A stretch of DNA of 64,000 bases from Psychrobacter aquimaris. Lineage in GTDB: Bacteria > Pseudomonadota > Gammaproteobacteria > Pseudomonadales > Moraxellaceae. A program made the translations under genes and the position numbers. Location of the stretch: positions 186,001 to 250,000 of the forward strand of contig NZ_JABASR010000003.1 in the NCBI RefSeq assembly GCF_016107525.1, given 5' to 3'. This document shows positions 36,331 to 46,139 of this stretch, in pieces (the stretch's first letter is position 1; every line of letters begins with the position of its first letter). Below the pieces are notes generated by a model. It saw nothing but the letters and a program-made list of their open reading frames with translations, made no database searches and was not told the origin of the DNA.

Positions 36331-36356
36331 TAAAAAAACCCTGCAATTGCAGGGTT
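36331..36356 (-). terminator. Rho-independent terminator of ssb
   Basis: The 20-bp perfect palindrome AACCCTGCAATTGCAGGGTT is followed on the minus strand by TTTTTTT. It lies 36 bp after the ssb stop. Confidence 0.88.
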
Positions 36357-36392
36357 CTATAGATTATTCTTAACAGATAACTAAGGTATAAG

Positions 36393-37016
36393 TTAGAACG
36401 GAATGTCATCATCGACAGGACCGTCTGGCATTGCTGTCGGCTTTGATTGCGCAGGCTTTTGAGCAGGTTGATTAAACTGATTCTGCTGAGCAGGTGCACC
36501 TTGATTAGTAAAGCTGTTCTGACCACCTTGAGCAGCTGGCTGGTTATAACCGCCTTGCTGTGCTGACTGATTGTTTGCTTGCTGACCAAAGTTGTTTTGA
36601 TTGCTTTGACCTCCTTGATTGCCATAGCCACCACCTTGACCTTGATTCTGACCGCCAAAGCTATTATCACCTTGACCACCAGTCGCACCATCTAGCATTT
36701 GCATTTGCTCAGCACGAATCTCGGTAATATAACGGTCTTGACCATTGGGATCTTGATATTTACGGGTACGCAAGCTGCCTTCGATATAGACTTTGCTGCC
36801 TTTACGCAAATACTGCGCGGCAATTTCACCCAAGCGATTGAATAGAGAAATACGATGCCATTCCGTCGCTTCTCTTTTCTCACCACTTTGCTTGTCTGTC
36901 CATTGCTCTGACGTTGCAACCGAAATATTGGTCACGCTACCGCCGTTATTAAATTGACGTGCCTCAGGGTCTGCTCCAAGGTTACCGATGATGATAACTT
37001 TATTAACTCCGCGCAT
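36393..37016 (-). CDS. ssb: Single-stranded DNA-binding protein
   Basis: 207 aa. The OB fold spans residues 1-110 ([20 protein letters not shown], then [20 protein letters not shown], then [13 protein letters not shown]). A long Gly/Gln/Asn-rich linker (about 118-190) is followed by the acidic tip DDDIPF, which recruits replication and repair partners. The linker is longer than in E. coli SSB (178 aa). It forms part of the ssb-yajR-uvrA arrangement: ssb and yajR on the minus strand, with uvrA divergent. The terminator at 36331 closes it. Confidence 0.96.
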   Translation of the reverse strand: MRGVNKVIIIGNLGADPEARQFNNGGSVTNISVATSEQWTDKQSGEKREATEWHRISLFNRLGEIAAQYLRKGSKVYIEGSLRTRKYQDPNGQDRYITEIRAEQMQMLDGATGGQGDNSFGGQNQGQGGGYGNQGGQSNQNNFGQQANNQSAQQGGYNQPAAQGGQNSFTNQGAPAQQNQFNQPAQKPAQSKPTAMPDGPVDDDIPF

Positions 37017-37279
37017 GATACCGTCCTCTTACTTATGAATAATTTTATGAATCGCTTTAATGACTGTGCAGTTAAGTGCATTCATTAATGATTTTACTTT
37101 AATCAATTTTTATTTAAATATCTACAGACTATCTATTAGAGACGACAATCTATGTCGCTTAGATATATATTATAATTTTGGGGTCTAAAAACCATAATCG
37201 TGCTATTTTGCCATTTTATTAAACGGATTAATACTATTACAAGTTACTGACTTATAAATTCACTCCGTCCCTTATAAAT

Positions 37280-37843
37280 TTATTTAGAACCATTGCGGTC
37301 ATTATTGCGATGCATGCTTAAGGTGACACTGCCCAGCTCTACGCCAAACTTTTTCATTACTGAACGATTGAGCATGACATCTTCATTGATAAGATGCATC
37401 CAATCATCAAATTTTACTTTGTAGGTTTTATCGTCTACGGGTAACGCTAGCAAGTAATTCCAATGCAAGGTGTTGCCAACCACTTCTCCTGTTGCCTCAC
37501 CAATGACGTCACCAGCCGTGCCTTTCCAACTACCATCAGCTTGCTTGGTCAATCGCCATATGCGCTGCGATTTTGAGCCATCTGCCCATGAGAATTTTTC
37601 GTCCAAAACTATGACGTTATCGCCTTCGTGAGTAGCATTAATATCGACGTAAAAGCGTTTTTTGACCTCGCCATTGCGCCCTTGAAACATGCCCCAGCCA
37701 TCTATCTGACCTGAGAAAAACTCATGCATATCGAGCGTTGGCGTGGTGTTCTGATAGGCCTGAATATTTTGCGTGGCACAGCCAGAGGTCAGTAGCATGG
37801 CTGACAGCCCAAAGCCTATCGCTAGCTTCTTAAACTTACTCAT
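37280..37843 (-). CDS. DUF3833 domain-containing lipoprotein
   Basis: 187 aa. The signal peptide ends in the lipobox LLTSGC (Cys about residue 22). Family features: FFSGQIDGWGMFQGRNGEV, LDEKFSWADGSKSQRIW, AGDVIGEATGEVVGNTLHW and the C-terminal WMHLINEDVMLNRSVMKKFG. DUF3833 proteins are lipocalin-like envelope lipoproteins of unknown role that often sit near metabolic or redox genes. Here it lies 135 bp after yajR and 263 bp before ssb on the same strand, with no functional link evident. Confidence 0.85.
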   Translation of the reverse strand: MSKFKKLAIGFGLSAMLLTSGCATQNIQAYQNTTPTLDMHEFFSGQIDGWGMFQGRNGEVKKRFYVDINATHEGDNVIVLDEKFSWADGSKSQRIWRLTKQADGSWKGTAGDVIGEATGEVVGNTLHWNYLLALPVDDKTYKVKFDDWMHLINEDVMLNRSVMKKFGVELGSVTLSMHRNNDRNGSK

Positions 37844-37978
37844 ATTAATTCCTTTTAAATAGAGATGAATACTTAGCGGTCACTTATTAATAATGGCTGT
37901 CTATACAGTTATTGCCTACTCAGTTCTGCCTATTTATTTTTGTTGCTATAAATCTAAAAATATTACTTATATAGCGTA

Positions 37979-39343
37979 CTAAATATCTAGCGGACTTTGT
38001 GCCAAACTCGATAGCTCTTGACGTGAATCATCCGTCAATTGTGTCTTATCAAGTTTCAAATAAGCGACTTGCTCTTTTGCCATCACGACCAGTTCATCAA
38101 CGCCATCTACTGCCAGCATCTGCCTTGACCAATCTTGAATATTAATGTTTTTGGGAATCGTCACTGTCGTGCTTGATAGATAAGGTGGCTGAGCAATCGG
38201 AATGATAATGAGTAACGCAGCGCCCATGATAATCGCCAAGATACCCCATGCTAGCAGATTAGGCTGATTTAATAATAGGCCACCCATCGCACCGCCAACG
38301 AACGCCCCAAAAAACTGGCTGGATGAGTTAAGCCCCATCGCAGTCGCTTTATTAGCGACTGGGGCACGCTTAGATATCCACGAGGGAATCGTCGCCTCAA
38401 GCAAATTAAAACCCATAAAGTACAGCAGCAAGCCAAATATAATGCCAACGCCGACCTGACTACCCAGCGCAAGTATTGCTAAGGCAGCAGTCATCAAGGC
38501 AATCGCACCCAAAAACACTTGGCGCATTTTGCGTTTCTTTTCAGCGATAATAATAAATGGTATCGCGATTGCAAAGCCGATAAACAGTAGTGGCAGATAA
38601 ACCAATCCCTGCTGACGTACAGACAGGCCTAGCACTTCATTGAGCTGGTGTGGCAGGATAACAAATATCGCGGTCATCGTCAGATGCAGCGCAAAGATAC
38701 CAATATGTAAGCGATTCAAATCGCCAATCTTGAGGACAGTTGCCAACTGCTGACCGATGGTTTTATTATCTAAGTTGTGTTTGAGCACGCGCATAGGCGT
38801 TGGTACAACAACCAACAGCAGCATCGCCAAAATAGCGAATCCTGATGTCAGCCAAAACAGCCCAGAGATACCGAGCGAGCCGACCAATAATGGACCAAAA
38901 GCAAAGGCAAGCATGATAGAGGTCGCAATGGTCAAGCCCATCGTCGCCATCGCTTTGGTACGCATCTCCTCACGCGTCACATCAGCCAGTAATGCCATCA
39001 ATACAGCAGAGACCGCGCCACTACCCGCCAGCGCTCGACCAATGATCACTTCATAGATATCCGTCGCATTTGCCGCAATCATGCCGCCGATGGCAAACAG
39101 TATCAATCCCAAAAAGATAATTGGCTTACGAGGGAACTTGTCAGCGGCAAGGCTCATCGGTATCTGAAAAATTGCCTGACCTAACCCATACACCCCAACG
39201 GCCAAACCAATCAAAAACGGCGTCGCGTGTGCATAATTGTCTCCGTAAACAGAAAACACTGGCACAATCATAAACAAGCCAATCATACGCAAGGCAAAGA
39301 TGCCACCGACTCCGAGGATTGCCCGTTTCTCTACGCTATTCAT
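37979..39343 (-). CDS. yajR: MFS transporter, YajR-like with C-terminal YAM domain
   Basis: 454 aa, the same length as E. coli YajR. Twelve membrane helices fill residues 10-390. The family motif A region is in loop 2-3 (SLAADKFPRKPIIFLG), and the C-terminal 65 residues (NINIQDWSRQMLAVDGVDE) form the ferredoxin-like YAM domain that distinguishes YajR. YajR is a proton-driven exporter of uncertain substrate. The divergent neighbour is uvrA, 534 bp away. The gap before it is unusually long for this pair. Confidence 0.88.
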   Translation of the reverse strand: MNSVEKRAILGVGGIFALRMIGLFMIVPVFSVYGDNYAHATPFLIGLAVGVYGLGQAIFQIPMSLAADKFPRKPIIFLGLILFAIGGMIAANATDIYEVIIGRALAGSGAVSAVLMALLADVTREEMRTKAMATMGLTIATSIMLAFAFGPLLVGSLGISGLFWLTSGFAILAMLLLVVVPTPMRVLKHNLDNKTIGQQLATVLKIGDLNRLHIGIFALHLTMTAIFVILPHQLNEVLGLSVRQQGLVYLPLLFIGFAIAIPFIIIAEKKRKMRQVFLGAIALMTAALAILALGSQVGVGIIFGLLLYFMGFNLLEATIPSWISKRAPVANKATAMGLNSSSQFFGAFVGGAMGGLLLNQPNLLAWGILAIIMGAALLIIIPIAQPPYLSSTTVTIPKNINIQDWSRQMLAVDGVDELVVMAKEQVAYLKLDKTQLTDDSRQELSSLAQSPLDI

Positions 39344-39877
39344 ACTTGCCTCACTGGTTGATCATTGCTGGTTTTCACTGCTGGCACTTATGCTGCACCA
39401 TGATTTATCACTACTGGTTTATCAAGGCATTGGCCTATAAATCAAGCCCCCTAGTATAAGACATTCGCCGTTTGGTTGCCGAGACTTTTGTCTTACTGAC
39501 GCAGCCTCACATAGCTTATCAACCCAAGCCCTTCATATTACGCGATTATTTTGTTACCAACTGCGTCAGATGCGCAATCACACCTTGAATAATGCGGTCG
39601 CCATAACAATAAAGTAAGGGGTCGTAAGTACTGTTACCAAATGCTTTATATGACAAATACCCCGATAAAATGACAATATTTGTTTAAATCTATAACAAAC
39701 ACCACCTGTTACTTGATCCTTATTTGATTTAGATTCGTTCAGTAAAATTAAAATAAAAACACCATTCATATTTTTGATTAATCAGTACATTCATCTCCAC
39801 TGACACCTTTACTTTTATACCTTTTTTTATAGACATCTTTTTAAATATAATTTTAGCAAATAGGAAACCCATAAACG
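39344..39877. other. Intergenic region between yajR and uvrA
   Basis: 534 bp with no recognisable gene, RNA or hairpin. It must hold both promoters. I looked for a LexA-type SOS box near uvrA and found none, in keeping with Moraxellaceae generally lacking classical LexA. An AGGAAA lies about 11 bases before the uvrA ATG. Confidence 0.4.
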
Positions 39878-42784
39878 ATGGCACATGACCATATCGCAAT
39901 ACGCGGCGCACGTACTCATAATTTAAAAAACATTGATTTAGACATTCCACGAGATAAATTCGTAGTGATTACTGGCTTGTCAGGTTCTGGTAAATCTTCA
40001 CTGGCATTCGATACGCTTTATGCTGAAGGGCAACGTCGCTATGTCGAGAGCTTATCGGCTTATGCCCGTCAGTTCCTCTCGCAAATGGAAAAACCGGAAG
40101 TCGATAGTATCGAAGGTCTCTCCCCTGCGATTGCGATCGAGCAAAAGTCCACCAACCATAACCCACGCTCGACCGTCGGTACGATTACCGAGATTTACGA
40201 CTATCTACGTCTACTTTACGCCCGTATCGGTACGCCGTACTGCCCTGAGCATGGCGAGCCGATGGTCGCGCAGTCGGTCACCGAGATGGTCGATCAAGTC
40301 ATGGCATTGCCAGAAGATACCAAACTCATGATCTTGGCACCGGTGATTCGTGAGCGTAAAGGTGAGCATACCGTTTTACTTGAGCAGCTGATTGGACAAG
40401 GTTTCGTGCGCGTGCGTGTCGATGGTGATGTCTACGATACCGATGAGCTACCAACACTGGATAAAAAGAAAAAACATACTATCGAAGTGGTGGTCGATCG
40501 CTTTAAAGTTCGTGACGACTTGGGTAACCGTGTCGCTGAGAGCTTAGAAACGGCGCTACGTTTGGGTCAAGGACTGGTCACCCTGCACTTTATGGATGGC
40601 AACCCAAAAGAAGGCGGTGACGACAATCAAGTCATGTCAGCCAAACACTCATGCCCTGTCTGTGATCGTGCGGTGCCTGAACTTGAGCCACGTATGTTTA
40701 GTTTTAACAATCCATATGGCGCATGCCCTAGCTGTGATGGTCTTGGCAAACGCCAATACTTTGCCGCTGAAAAACTCATTACCCATCATGAAAAATCACT
40801 CAATCAAGGCGCAATCAATGGTTGGGACAAACGTCATGCGTATTATTTTGGTTTGCTTAGTACGGTCTGCAAGCACTTCAAAATCGATATGGATGCACCG
40901 TGGCAGGATCTGTCTAAAGAACAGCAAGACCTCATCATGCATGGCTCTGGTAAAGAAAAGTTGACCTTTAACTTTACTGATGAGCGCGGCCGAAAAACCA
41001 ATAAGACGGTACCTTTTGAAGGGGTGCTTCCTTACTTGGAGCGCCGTTATGCCAAGACGCAAAGTAATCTTGTGCGTGATGAGCTGGCCAAATATCTGGC
41101 AGATACCACGTGTAATGTCTGTGATGGCGCGCGTCTGAATGAAATCTCGCGTAATGTCCGTGTCGATGACCAAACCATCGCTGAAATCGTCAAGCTCTCT
41201 ATCGGTGACTCTGCCGATTATTATAAAATGCTAAAGATTGGCGGTCATAAAGGCGAAGTCGCAGAAAAAATCTTTAAAGAAATTAATGAACGTCTAAACT
41301 TCCTCGTCAGCGTTGGACTGGATTATCTCACTCTTGCCCGCTCTGCCGAGACACTATCGGGCGGTGAAGCACAGCGTATTCGTCTGGCTAGCCAAATCGG
41401 TGCCGGTCTCATGGGCGTGATGTATGTACTCGATGAGCCATCCATTGGTCTGCATCAGCGTGACAATGATCGTCTGCTAAAAACCCTCACGCGCTTGCGT
41501 GATTTGGGCAATACCGTACTGGTCGTTGAGCATGATGAAGATGCCATTCGCCAAGCAGATCATGTCATCGATATCGGTATCGGTGCCGGCGTACACGGTG
41601 GTCATGTGATCGCTCAGGGTACGGTCGATGACATCATGGCAAACAAAGAATCGCTGACTGGACAATATATGTCTGGCAAAAAGCGCATCGAGATTCCATC
41701 TGTGCGTCATAAAGCCAAAACCATAGACGTCGAAGTCAAAGGTAAAGCCAAAGCCCAAAAAGTACCAATGACGATTGAGTTAAAAGGCGCATCAGGCAAT
41801 AACTTGCACGATGTTGATTTGACGATACCAATTGGCATCATGACTTGTATCACTGGCGTATCTGGCTCAGGTAAATCGACGCTGATCAATCGTACCTTGA
41901 TGCCACTCGCCGCCACTCAGCTGAATAACGCTTCGACGCTGATTGCGGACAAGCATGACAGCATCAGCGGTCTTGAGCATTTAGACAAAATGGTCGATAT
42001 TGATCAAAGCCCTATTGGTCGTACGCCGCGCTCAAACCCAGCGACGTATACGGGCGTGTTTACCCCTGTGCGTGAGATGTTTGCCCAAACGCAAGAAGCG
42101 CGCGCTCGTGGTTACAAGCCGGGTCGCTTTAGCTTCAACGTCAAAGGCGGACGCTGTGAGATGTGTCAGGGTGATGGTCTTATCAAAGTTGAGATGCATT
42201 TCTTACCTGATATGTATGTGCCATGTGATACCTGTGAGGGCAAACGCTATAACCGCGAAACCCTAGAGATTCATTATAAAGGCAAAAGCATCGCAGAAGT
42301 ACTCGATATGACCGTTGAAGATGCGGTTGATTTCTTCTCAGCGATACCCGCGATCTATCGCCGCTTGCAAGCATTAATGGATGTCGGTCTTGGCTATATT
42401 CGTTTGGGTCAGTCTGCGCCGACGCTCTCTGGCGGTGAAGCGCAGCGTGTCAAGCTGGCACGTGAGCTTGCCAAACGCGATACGGGACAGACCCTCTATA
42501 TCTTGGATGAGCCAACCACCGGTTTACATTTCCATGATATCTATAAGCTGCTCCATATCCTGCATACCCTACGCGACAAAGGTAATACCATCGTGGTCAT
42601 CGAGCATAACTTAGATGTCATCAAAACAGCGGATTGGGTGATTGATCTTGGCCCTGAAGGCGGTAAAGGTGGCGGTCTGATCATTGCTGAAGGCACGCCT
42701 GAGGAAGTGGCGGAAGTGAAAGGCTCTTATACGGGTGAGTTCTTAAAACCGATGCTTGAGCAAGGGTTAAAAGACGTAAGCTAA
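39878..42784 (+). CDS. uvrA: Excinuclease ABC subunit A
   Basis: 968 aa. Two ATPase halves: Walker [21 protein letters not shown] (first) and [12 protein letters not shown] (second), with ABC signatures [16 protein letters not shown] and [18 protein letters not shown]. Zinc-binding Cys pairs lie in [29 protein letters not shown] and CEMCQGDGL / [13 protein letters not shown]. It recognises DNA damage with UvrB in nucleotide excision repair. It is slightly longer than E. coli UvrA (940). A short, decayed copy of its 3' end lies 3.5 kb downstream at 46053. A terminator follows at 42807. Confidence 0.97.
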   Translation: MAHDHIAIRGARTHNLKNIDLDIPRDKFVVITGLSGSGKSSLAFDTLYAEGQRRYVESLSAYARQFLSQMEKPEVDSIEGLSPAIAIEQKSTNHNPRSTVGTITEIYDYLRLLYARIGTPYCPEHGEPMVAQSVTEMVDQVMALPEDTKLMILAPVIRERKGEHTVLLEQLIGQGFVRVRVDGDVYDTDELPTLDKKKKHTIEVVVDRFKVRDDLGNRVAESLETALRLGQGLVTLHFMDGNPKEGGDDNQVMSAKHSCPVCDRAVPELEPRMFSFNNPYGACPSCDGLGKRQYFAAEKLITHHEKSLNQGAINGWDKRHAYYFGLLSTVCKHFKIDMDAPWQDLSKEQQDLIMHGSGKEKLTFNFTDERGRKTNKTVPFEGVLPYLERRYAKTQSNLVRDELAKYLADTTCNVCDGARLNEISRNVRVDDQTIAEIVKLSIGDSADYYKMLKIGGHKGEVAEKIFKEINERLNFLVSVGLDYLTLARSAETLSGGEAQRIRLASQIGAGLMGVMYVLDEPSIGLHQRDNDRLLKTLTRLRDLGNTVLVVEHDEDAIRQADHVIDIGIGAGVHGGHVIAQGTVDDIMANKESLTGQYMSGKKRIEIPSVRHKAKTIDVEVKGKAKAQKVPMTIELKGASGNNLHDVDLTIPIGIMTCITGVSGSGKSTLINRTLMPLAATQLNNASTLIADKHDSISGLEHLDKMVDIDQSPIGRTPRSNPATYTGVFTPVREMFAQTQEARARGYKPGRFSFNVKGGRCEMCQGDGLIKVEMHFLPDMYVPCDTCEGKRYNRETLEIHYKGKSIAEVLDMTVEDAVDFFSAIPAIYRRLQALMDVGLGYIRLGQSAPTLSGGEAQRVKLARELAKRDTGQTLYILDEPTTGLHFHDIYKLLHILHTLRDKGNTIVVIEHNLDVIKTADWVIDLGPEGGKGGGLIIAEGTPEEVAEVKGSYTGEFLKPMLEQGLKDVS

Positions 42785-42806
42785 AACAACTTGGTGAATG
42801 ATTGAT

Positions 42807-42839
42807 AAAAGGCTACTCTTTCGGGAGTGGCCTTTTTTT
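42807..42839 (+). terminator. Rho-independent terminator of uvrA
   Basis: AAAAGGCTACTC pairs with GAGTGGCCTTTT (one G-T pair) around TTTCGG, then TTTTTTT-like tail. Lies 22 bp after the uvrA stop. Confidence 0.85.
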
Positions 42840-42863
42840 GGTGTGGAAAATCAAAGATAGGTG

Positions 42864-43328
42864 CTATATTTTATTTTTCAAAACTGCAATTACCTTTAAA
42901 ACCTGCTCACGATTTTTGGCAGCTTTGAGCCATTTGGGCAAACGACTAGCTAATGAACTATTCATCCAAGTATCTACATTTAGATTACGTTGCCTATGTT
43001 TAGCCGATACAAAGTCTTCCAAATATTCTAAATGACGCTTGTTGAATGCCCACAAGCTCTCACCCGCACAATCGGTTTGCAACCATAAATTTGCGCCAAA
43101 ATAACTATCCGTTGGATTTTCCGCGCCCCAATAAAATTTTCTGTGCTCAGCTAATTTTGCTTGATTATAGCAACAACTTGGACAACTCAACCGAGCCTGA
43201 TCATTATGTAGGGTAACGACTGCTTTAAGTCGACATTTCGGGCAGAAAATTAGCGTGGGATCATCTTTGGTAGGAGTGCTAATAGATAGCCTACTTTCCT
43301 CGCTTTCTTGAAACCATTGTTCATTCAT
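42864..43328 (-). CDS. Zinc-ribbon protein of unknown function
   Basis: 154 aa. A zinc ribbon is formed by CPKCRLKAVV and CPSCCYNQ (about residues 29-53). The rest has FYWGAENPTDSYFGANLWLQ, then WAFNKRHLEYLEDFVSAKHR and a C-terminal SRLPKWLKAAKNREQVLK. This pattern occurs in small proteins annotated as TFIIB-type zinc-ribbon proteins, often found in clusters of immunity-type genes; I recall that context and cannot verify it here. It is convergent with uvrA (24 bp after its terminator) and divergent from the next three genes. Marks the left edge of the accessory patch. Confidence 0.7.
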   Translation of the reverse strand: MNEQWFQESEESRLSISTPTKDDPTLIFCPKCRLKAVVTLHNDQARLSCPSCCYNQAKLAEHRKFYWGAENPTDSYFGANLWLQTDCAGESLWAFNKRHLEYLEDFVSAKHRQRNLNVDTWMNSSLASRLPKWLKAAKNREQVLKVIAVLKNKI

Positions 43329-43442
43329 AGTGCCGTCCTAGCGCTAATATAAATTTAAAAACAAACCAAGTAAAAAACTGAATATAACGAACCGTATTTA
43401 ACTATACTAAATCCTTCAAGCAGTGCAAAACGAGACCAAGAC

Positions 43443-43898
43443 ATGGCGACAATAGAAGAAAAAATCAGTCAAGCTGAATACATCATTTATCAATTTGAAC
43501 TAGAAGAGTTAGGAAGAGCTTTTGATATTCTCAATGAAGTTATTGCCGATAATCGAGCAACCGATCTTGAGATCGCTGATGCTTTAAATTTAAAAGGATT
43601 TATAGTTGCAGGACCCGCTCCGTGCCATACTGAATATGAAGAAGATGAGACGGGACTGATTTACTTCTTACAAGCTTTAAAGCATAATCCTTACAACCTT
43701 GGTGCGTTAATAAACACTGTTAACTCATTTACCGAACATGATATGAGACAAACCTTTACTCGTGAAAATACACCTGCTTTTATAAAGGCTTATGAAGTAT
43801 TAAGATATGGTATCTACGATACTCTAAATAAAGAATCAAAAAATGATTTGCAAAGACTTTCTGATACATACGATAAATTTAAGCAAAACAGATTGTAA
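43443..43898 (+). CDS. Small unknown protein, immunity-like
   Basis: 151 aa, acidic and cytosolic, no signal peptide. Its helical pattern (AEYIIYQFELEELGRAFDIL, then EIADALNLKGFIVAG, then LIYFLQALKHNPYNLGALIN) resembles a short tetratricopeptide-type solenoid. The family is not recognised. AT-rich composition and placement among other orphan small genes, with no toxin beside it, fit an orphan immunity gene; this is inferred from context only. A possible promoter lies in the gap to the divergent zinc-ribbon gene. Confidence 0.55.
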   Translation: MATIEEKISQAEYIIYQFELEELGRAFDILNEVIADNRATDLEIADALNLKGFIVAGPAPCHTEYEEDETGLIYFLQALKHNPYNLGALINTVNSFTEHDMRQTFTRENTPAFIKAYEVLRYGIYDTLNKESKNDLQRLSDTYDKFKQNRL

Positions 43899-43992
43899 CA
43901 AACCAGAGAACCCTGTTGAACATTTAGGTTAAATGACTTAAGTAGGTTTGACTAGAAATTCGATAGTAGAGCCTTATATTCTGAGTGATACC

Positions 43993-44082
43993 ATGAAATC
44001 TCATCAAAAAATATTAGTAGGATGTTGGTATGGAAAAATTGGTGCCGTATTGCTAATGCTTATGCATCATAAAAGAGAGTAA
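43993..44082 (+). pseudogene. Truncated duplicate of the 5' end of the gene at 44684
   Basis: The first 46 bases match the start of the gene at 44684 at 41 positions (MKSHQKILVGCWYGK against MKTHQEILVECWYDK). The leader TTCTGAGT before both ATGs is also shared. After about 15 codons similarity is lost and the frame ends after 29 codons, so this is a truncated copy left by duplication or recombination. It sits in the 267-bp gap between two of the small genes. Confidence 0.75.
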
Positions 44083-44165
44083 GCCTAACTTAGCGCAGCA
44101 GCTATGGATAATGAGCTTTCCTAAACTGTCGCGATTCAAATAATTAACAATGAGTCTATAATCTT

Positions 44166-44660
44166 ATGAATTTCAATACACATTTAGAAAAGACCAAATT
44201 TGCTATTATTAGTGCTCTAGATAGTGACAAATCAGTGTTGATTAGTGAATTTATTGTTATTCTAAAAAATGCGTCTTCTTTACTTAAAGCAGATAATTTT
44301 AGTTTTTGGATTGACGAATTGCAAAAAATCGACCATTCAGAAATCCCAATAACAAAGTATGCGGTCGTTGACGCTCAAAAATCATGGAATGAATATGATT
44401 CTAGTAGAACAACCTTTGGAAATATATTGTTAGATACATGTGAAAAATTATTTACCTATTGGCAGCAAGATGACCTCTGTAGCACGCAAGGTCAGTTCTA
44501 CTATTACAAAGATAAGAATACAAATCTAGTCTTCAAAGAAAGTGTGTTTGGTTGTATTCAATATCTTGATAGAGCCATGAATAGGAGTACTGATACTCAA
44601 TTTGGTATCGCATTGATTTCAGATTTATATGGAGTCGTTATAGTTGATGACTTATATTAA
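44166..44660 (+). CDS. Small unknown protein, immunity-like
   Basis: 164 aa, no signal peptide, AT-rich gene. Features: a helical first half (HLEKTKFAIISALDSDKSVL, SFWIDELQKID), then DAQKSWNEYDSSRTTFGNIL and a C-terminal beta-like DLYGVVIVDDLY. No recognised family; size, acidic character and lack of catalytic motifs are in keeping with immunity proteins of contact-dependent or polymorphic toxins. It ends 23 bp before the next gene, so they form one transcript. The linker between them contains AAGGGGTCAGATTCTGAG, part of which recurs before the truncated copy at 43993. Confidence 0.5.
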   Translation: MNFNTHLEKTKFAIISALDSDKSVLISEFIVILKNASSLLKADNFSFWIDELQKIDHSEIPITKYAVVDAQKSWNEYDSSRTTFGNILLDTCEKLFTYWQQDDLCSTQGQFYYYKDKNTNLVFKESVFGCIQYLDRAMNRSTDTQFGIALISDLYGVVIVDDLY

Positions 44661-44683
44661 GGGGTCAGATTCTGAGTAACCCT

Positions 44684-45196
44684 ATGAAAACTCATCAAGA
44701 AATATTAGTAGAATGTTGGTATGACAAAACAGACATAGAGTCAATTATTCAATGGGCTGATACATTCGTTAAAAATAACGACCACATTCCTGAGGAAGTG
44801 TTTGAAATTTTTTATGCGCCTAAACATCATTTTGAAGATATTCTTTTCAGACTGACTGTAGCTACGGAACCAGATTTTTTACCGCAATCATTAAGTACAG
44901 AAATTTTAGCAGCTAAATATTTGATCAACTTAATTAAAAGATATTTAAGTGATGAAGTCACTCCTGTAGATATCTGTAGAGTGATTAGCAATATTGATTG
45001 TGGTTTTATGAATGCTCCGAGAGATTTACCTGATAACGTTTCATACTACCCTTGTTGGCTTGGCAATTTATACAGTAGCTGTGATTGGTGTGATGAAACA
45101 TGGACAAAAAATAGTGCTCCTCACTTAAAACAAGATTTGGAGAATCAGTTGCCTTATATTAGTGAGTGGATTAACGATAATAGTCAGTTAAATTAA
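44684..45196 (+). CDS. Small unknown protein, immunity-like (parent of the truncated copy)
   Basis: 170 aa, cytosolic. Opens with MKTHQEILVECWYDKTDIES, then helical WADTFVKNNDHIPEEVFEIF, FYAPKHHFEDILFRL and LAAKYLINLIKRYLSDEV, and a Cys/Trp-rich region YSSCDWCDETWTKNS. Composition and size are typical of immunity-type genes, but the family is unknown to me. A truncated duplicate of its start lies at 43993. A strong bidirectional terminator follows at 45221. No cognate toxin is present in the window. Confidence 0.5.
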   Translation: MKTHQEILVECWYDKTDIESIIQWADTFVKNNDHIPEEVFEIFYAPKHHFEDILFRLTVATEPDFLPQSLSTEILAAKYLINLIKRYLSDEVTPVDICRVISNIDCGFMNAPRDLPDNVSYYPCWLGNLYSSCDWCDETWTKNSAPHLKQDLENQLPYISEWINDNSQLN

Positions 45197-45220
45197 AAAG
45201 CCCTTTTGTTCTGGACCATT

Positions 45221-45254
45221 AAAAAAGCATCAGCAATTAAGCTGATGCTTTTTT
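45221..45254. terminator. Bidirectional terminator
   Basis: AAAAAAGCATCAGC pairs with GCTGATGCTTTTTT (14 bp) around AATTAA. Serves the 170-aa gene and the convergent lipoprotein gene. Confidence 0.9.
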
Positions 45255-45306
45255 GATACATTAACAATGACTTATGATAGTTTAGCTCACAATAGAATAA
45301 AGCCTA

Positions 45307-45768
45307 TTATTTGCTACACTTACCTTTGACGCCCAGCTTAAGCTCTGATATCGCCTCTTTTCCTTCAGCTTCTGAAACCAATTTCAGTCCAGCCCCGCCG
45401 ACAAATACACCCGGCTTAATGTACTGCTTGATAAAGTAGTTTTGACCAGCTGTCGTATTTACCATCAAGTCGTTTGGAGAAAATTCAGACTCAGTAGAGA
45501 CTTTATGCGTCATATTTCCTTGCACTTCTTGATGAAAAAATGTTCCGCGTGCTGTCTCACCAACACACTCATCATCAATCCAAACATCTTTCTTCAAACT
45601 GGCACCCACAACACTGTTAGAGCGATAAATATATAATCCTGCTTTATCGTTTGAAGGTGATTGAATTTGCTTTAAGGCATCAGATACTTGTGCTTGTTCT
45701 GTAGGAATAGAAGCACAACCAGCAAATAGGACTGAAGTCATGGTTAAAAAAGCGATTTTTTTTAGCAT
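45307..45768 (-). CDS. DUF2846 domain-containing lipoprotein
   Basis: 153 aa. The lipobox is VLFAGC (Cys about residue 18). The DUF2846 core has KAGLYIYRSNSVVGASLKKD (a YIYR block), WIDDECVGETARGTFFHQEV and GQNYFIKQYIKPGVFVGGAG. These are secreted or envelope lipoproteins of unknown function. It lies at the right part of the accessory patch, convergent with the 170-aa gene. The 284-bp gap to the right contains no gene until the uvrA relic. Confidence 0.8.
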   Translation of the reverse strand: MLKKIAFLTMTSVLFAGCASIPTEQAQVSDALKQIQSPSNDKAGLYIYRSNSVVGASLKKDVWIDDECVGETARGTFFHQEVQGNMTHKVSTESEFSPNDLMVNTTAGQNYFIKQYIKPGVFVGGAGLKLVSEAEGKEAISELKLGVKGKCSK

Positions 45769-46052
45769 AATATTTCTCTAATAATAAAGTTGACCTGACT
45801 GACAAAATTTTAATGCCATTGCGGTTTATCATAGAGAAATCAAATCTTAGACTATATAACTCATCATCAGCTTAACGCCTGATTTATAAGCTATAAATGT
45901 CTAATACGATCTCTTTACTCCAACTATAATGTATAAATTTTGTTACGGTACAATACAGATTATTTCCTTAAAACTCAACTTAATTTATCAATATTTGCTT
46001 ATATTATTTTGGAAATCTATTTTTTATTAGGCTCAGGTAATGCCAATAGATA

Positions 46053-46118
46053 AAAGGTAATACCATCGTGGTCACGGAGCACAACTTGGACGTGATTAAA
46101 ATGGCAGATTAGGTGTTA
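46053..46118 (+). pseudogene. uvrA 3'-end relic, 22 codons
   Basis: Read in frame this gives [19 protein letters not shown], then a TAG where uvrA has Trp. It aligns with 42578-42640 of uvrA at 52 of 63 bases, mostly differing at third positions. Nothing upstream of it aligns with uvrA. After it lies ATAAAAGCCACTTCC, faintly like the uvrA terminator. Most likely a remnant of another uvrA allele left when the intervening segment was inserted. Confidence 0.75.
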
Positions 46119-46139
46119 GTTTTCTATAAAAGCCACTTC

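Noticed and set aside
39344..39877. LexA-type SOS box upstream of uvrA
   Set aside because: No CTG-N10-CAG-like site stands out in the gap, and Moraxellaceae generally lack LexA.
40020..42614. Frames inside uvrA on both strands
   Set aside because: Overprinted on a highly conserved essential gene; no independent support.
43898..44165. Possible transposase tail next to the truncated gene copy
   Set aside because: One frame reads NWCRIANAYAS then stop, faintly like the end of a transposase, but it is too short and has no other supporting features.
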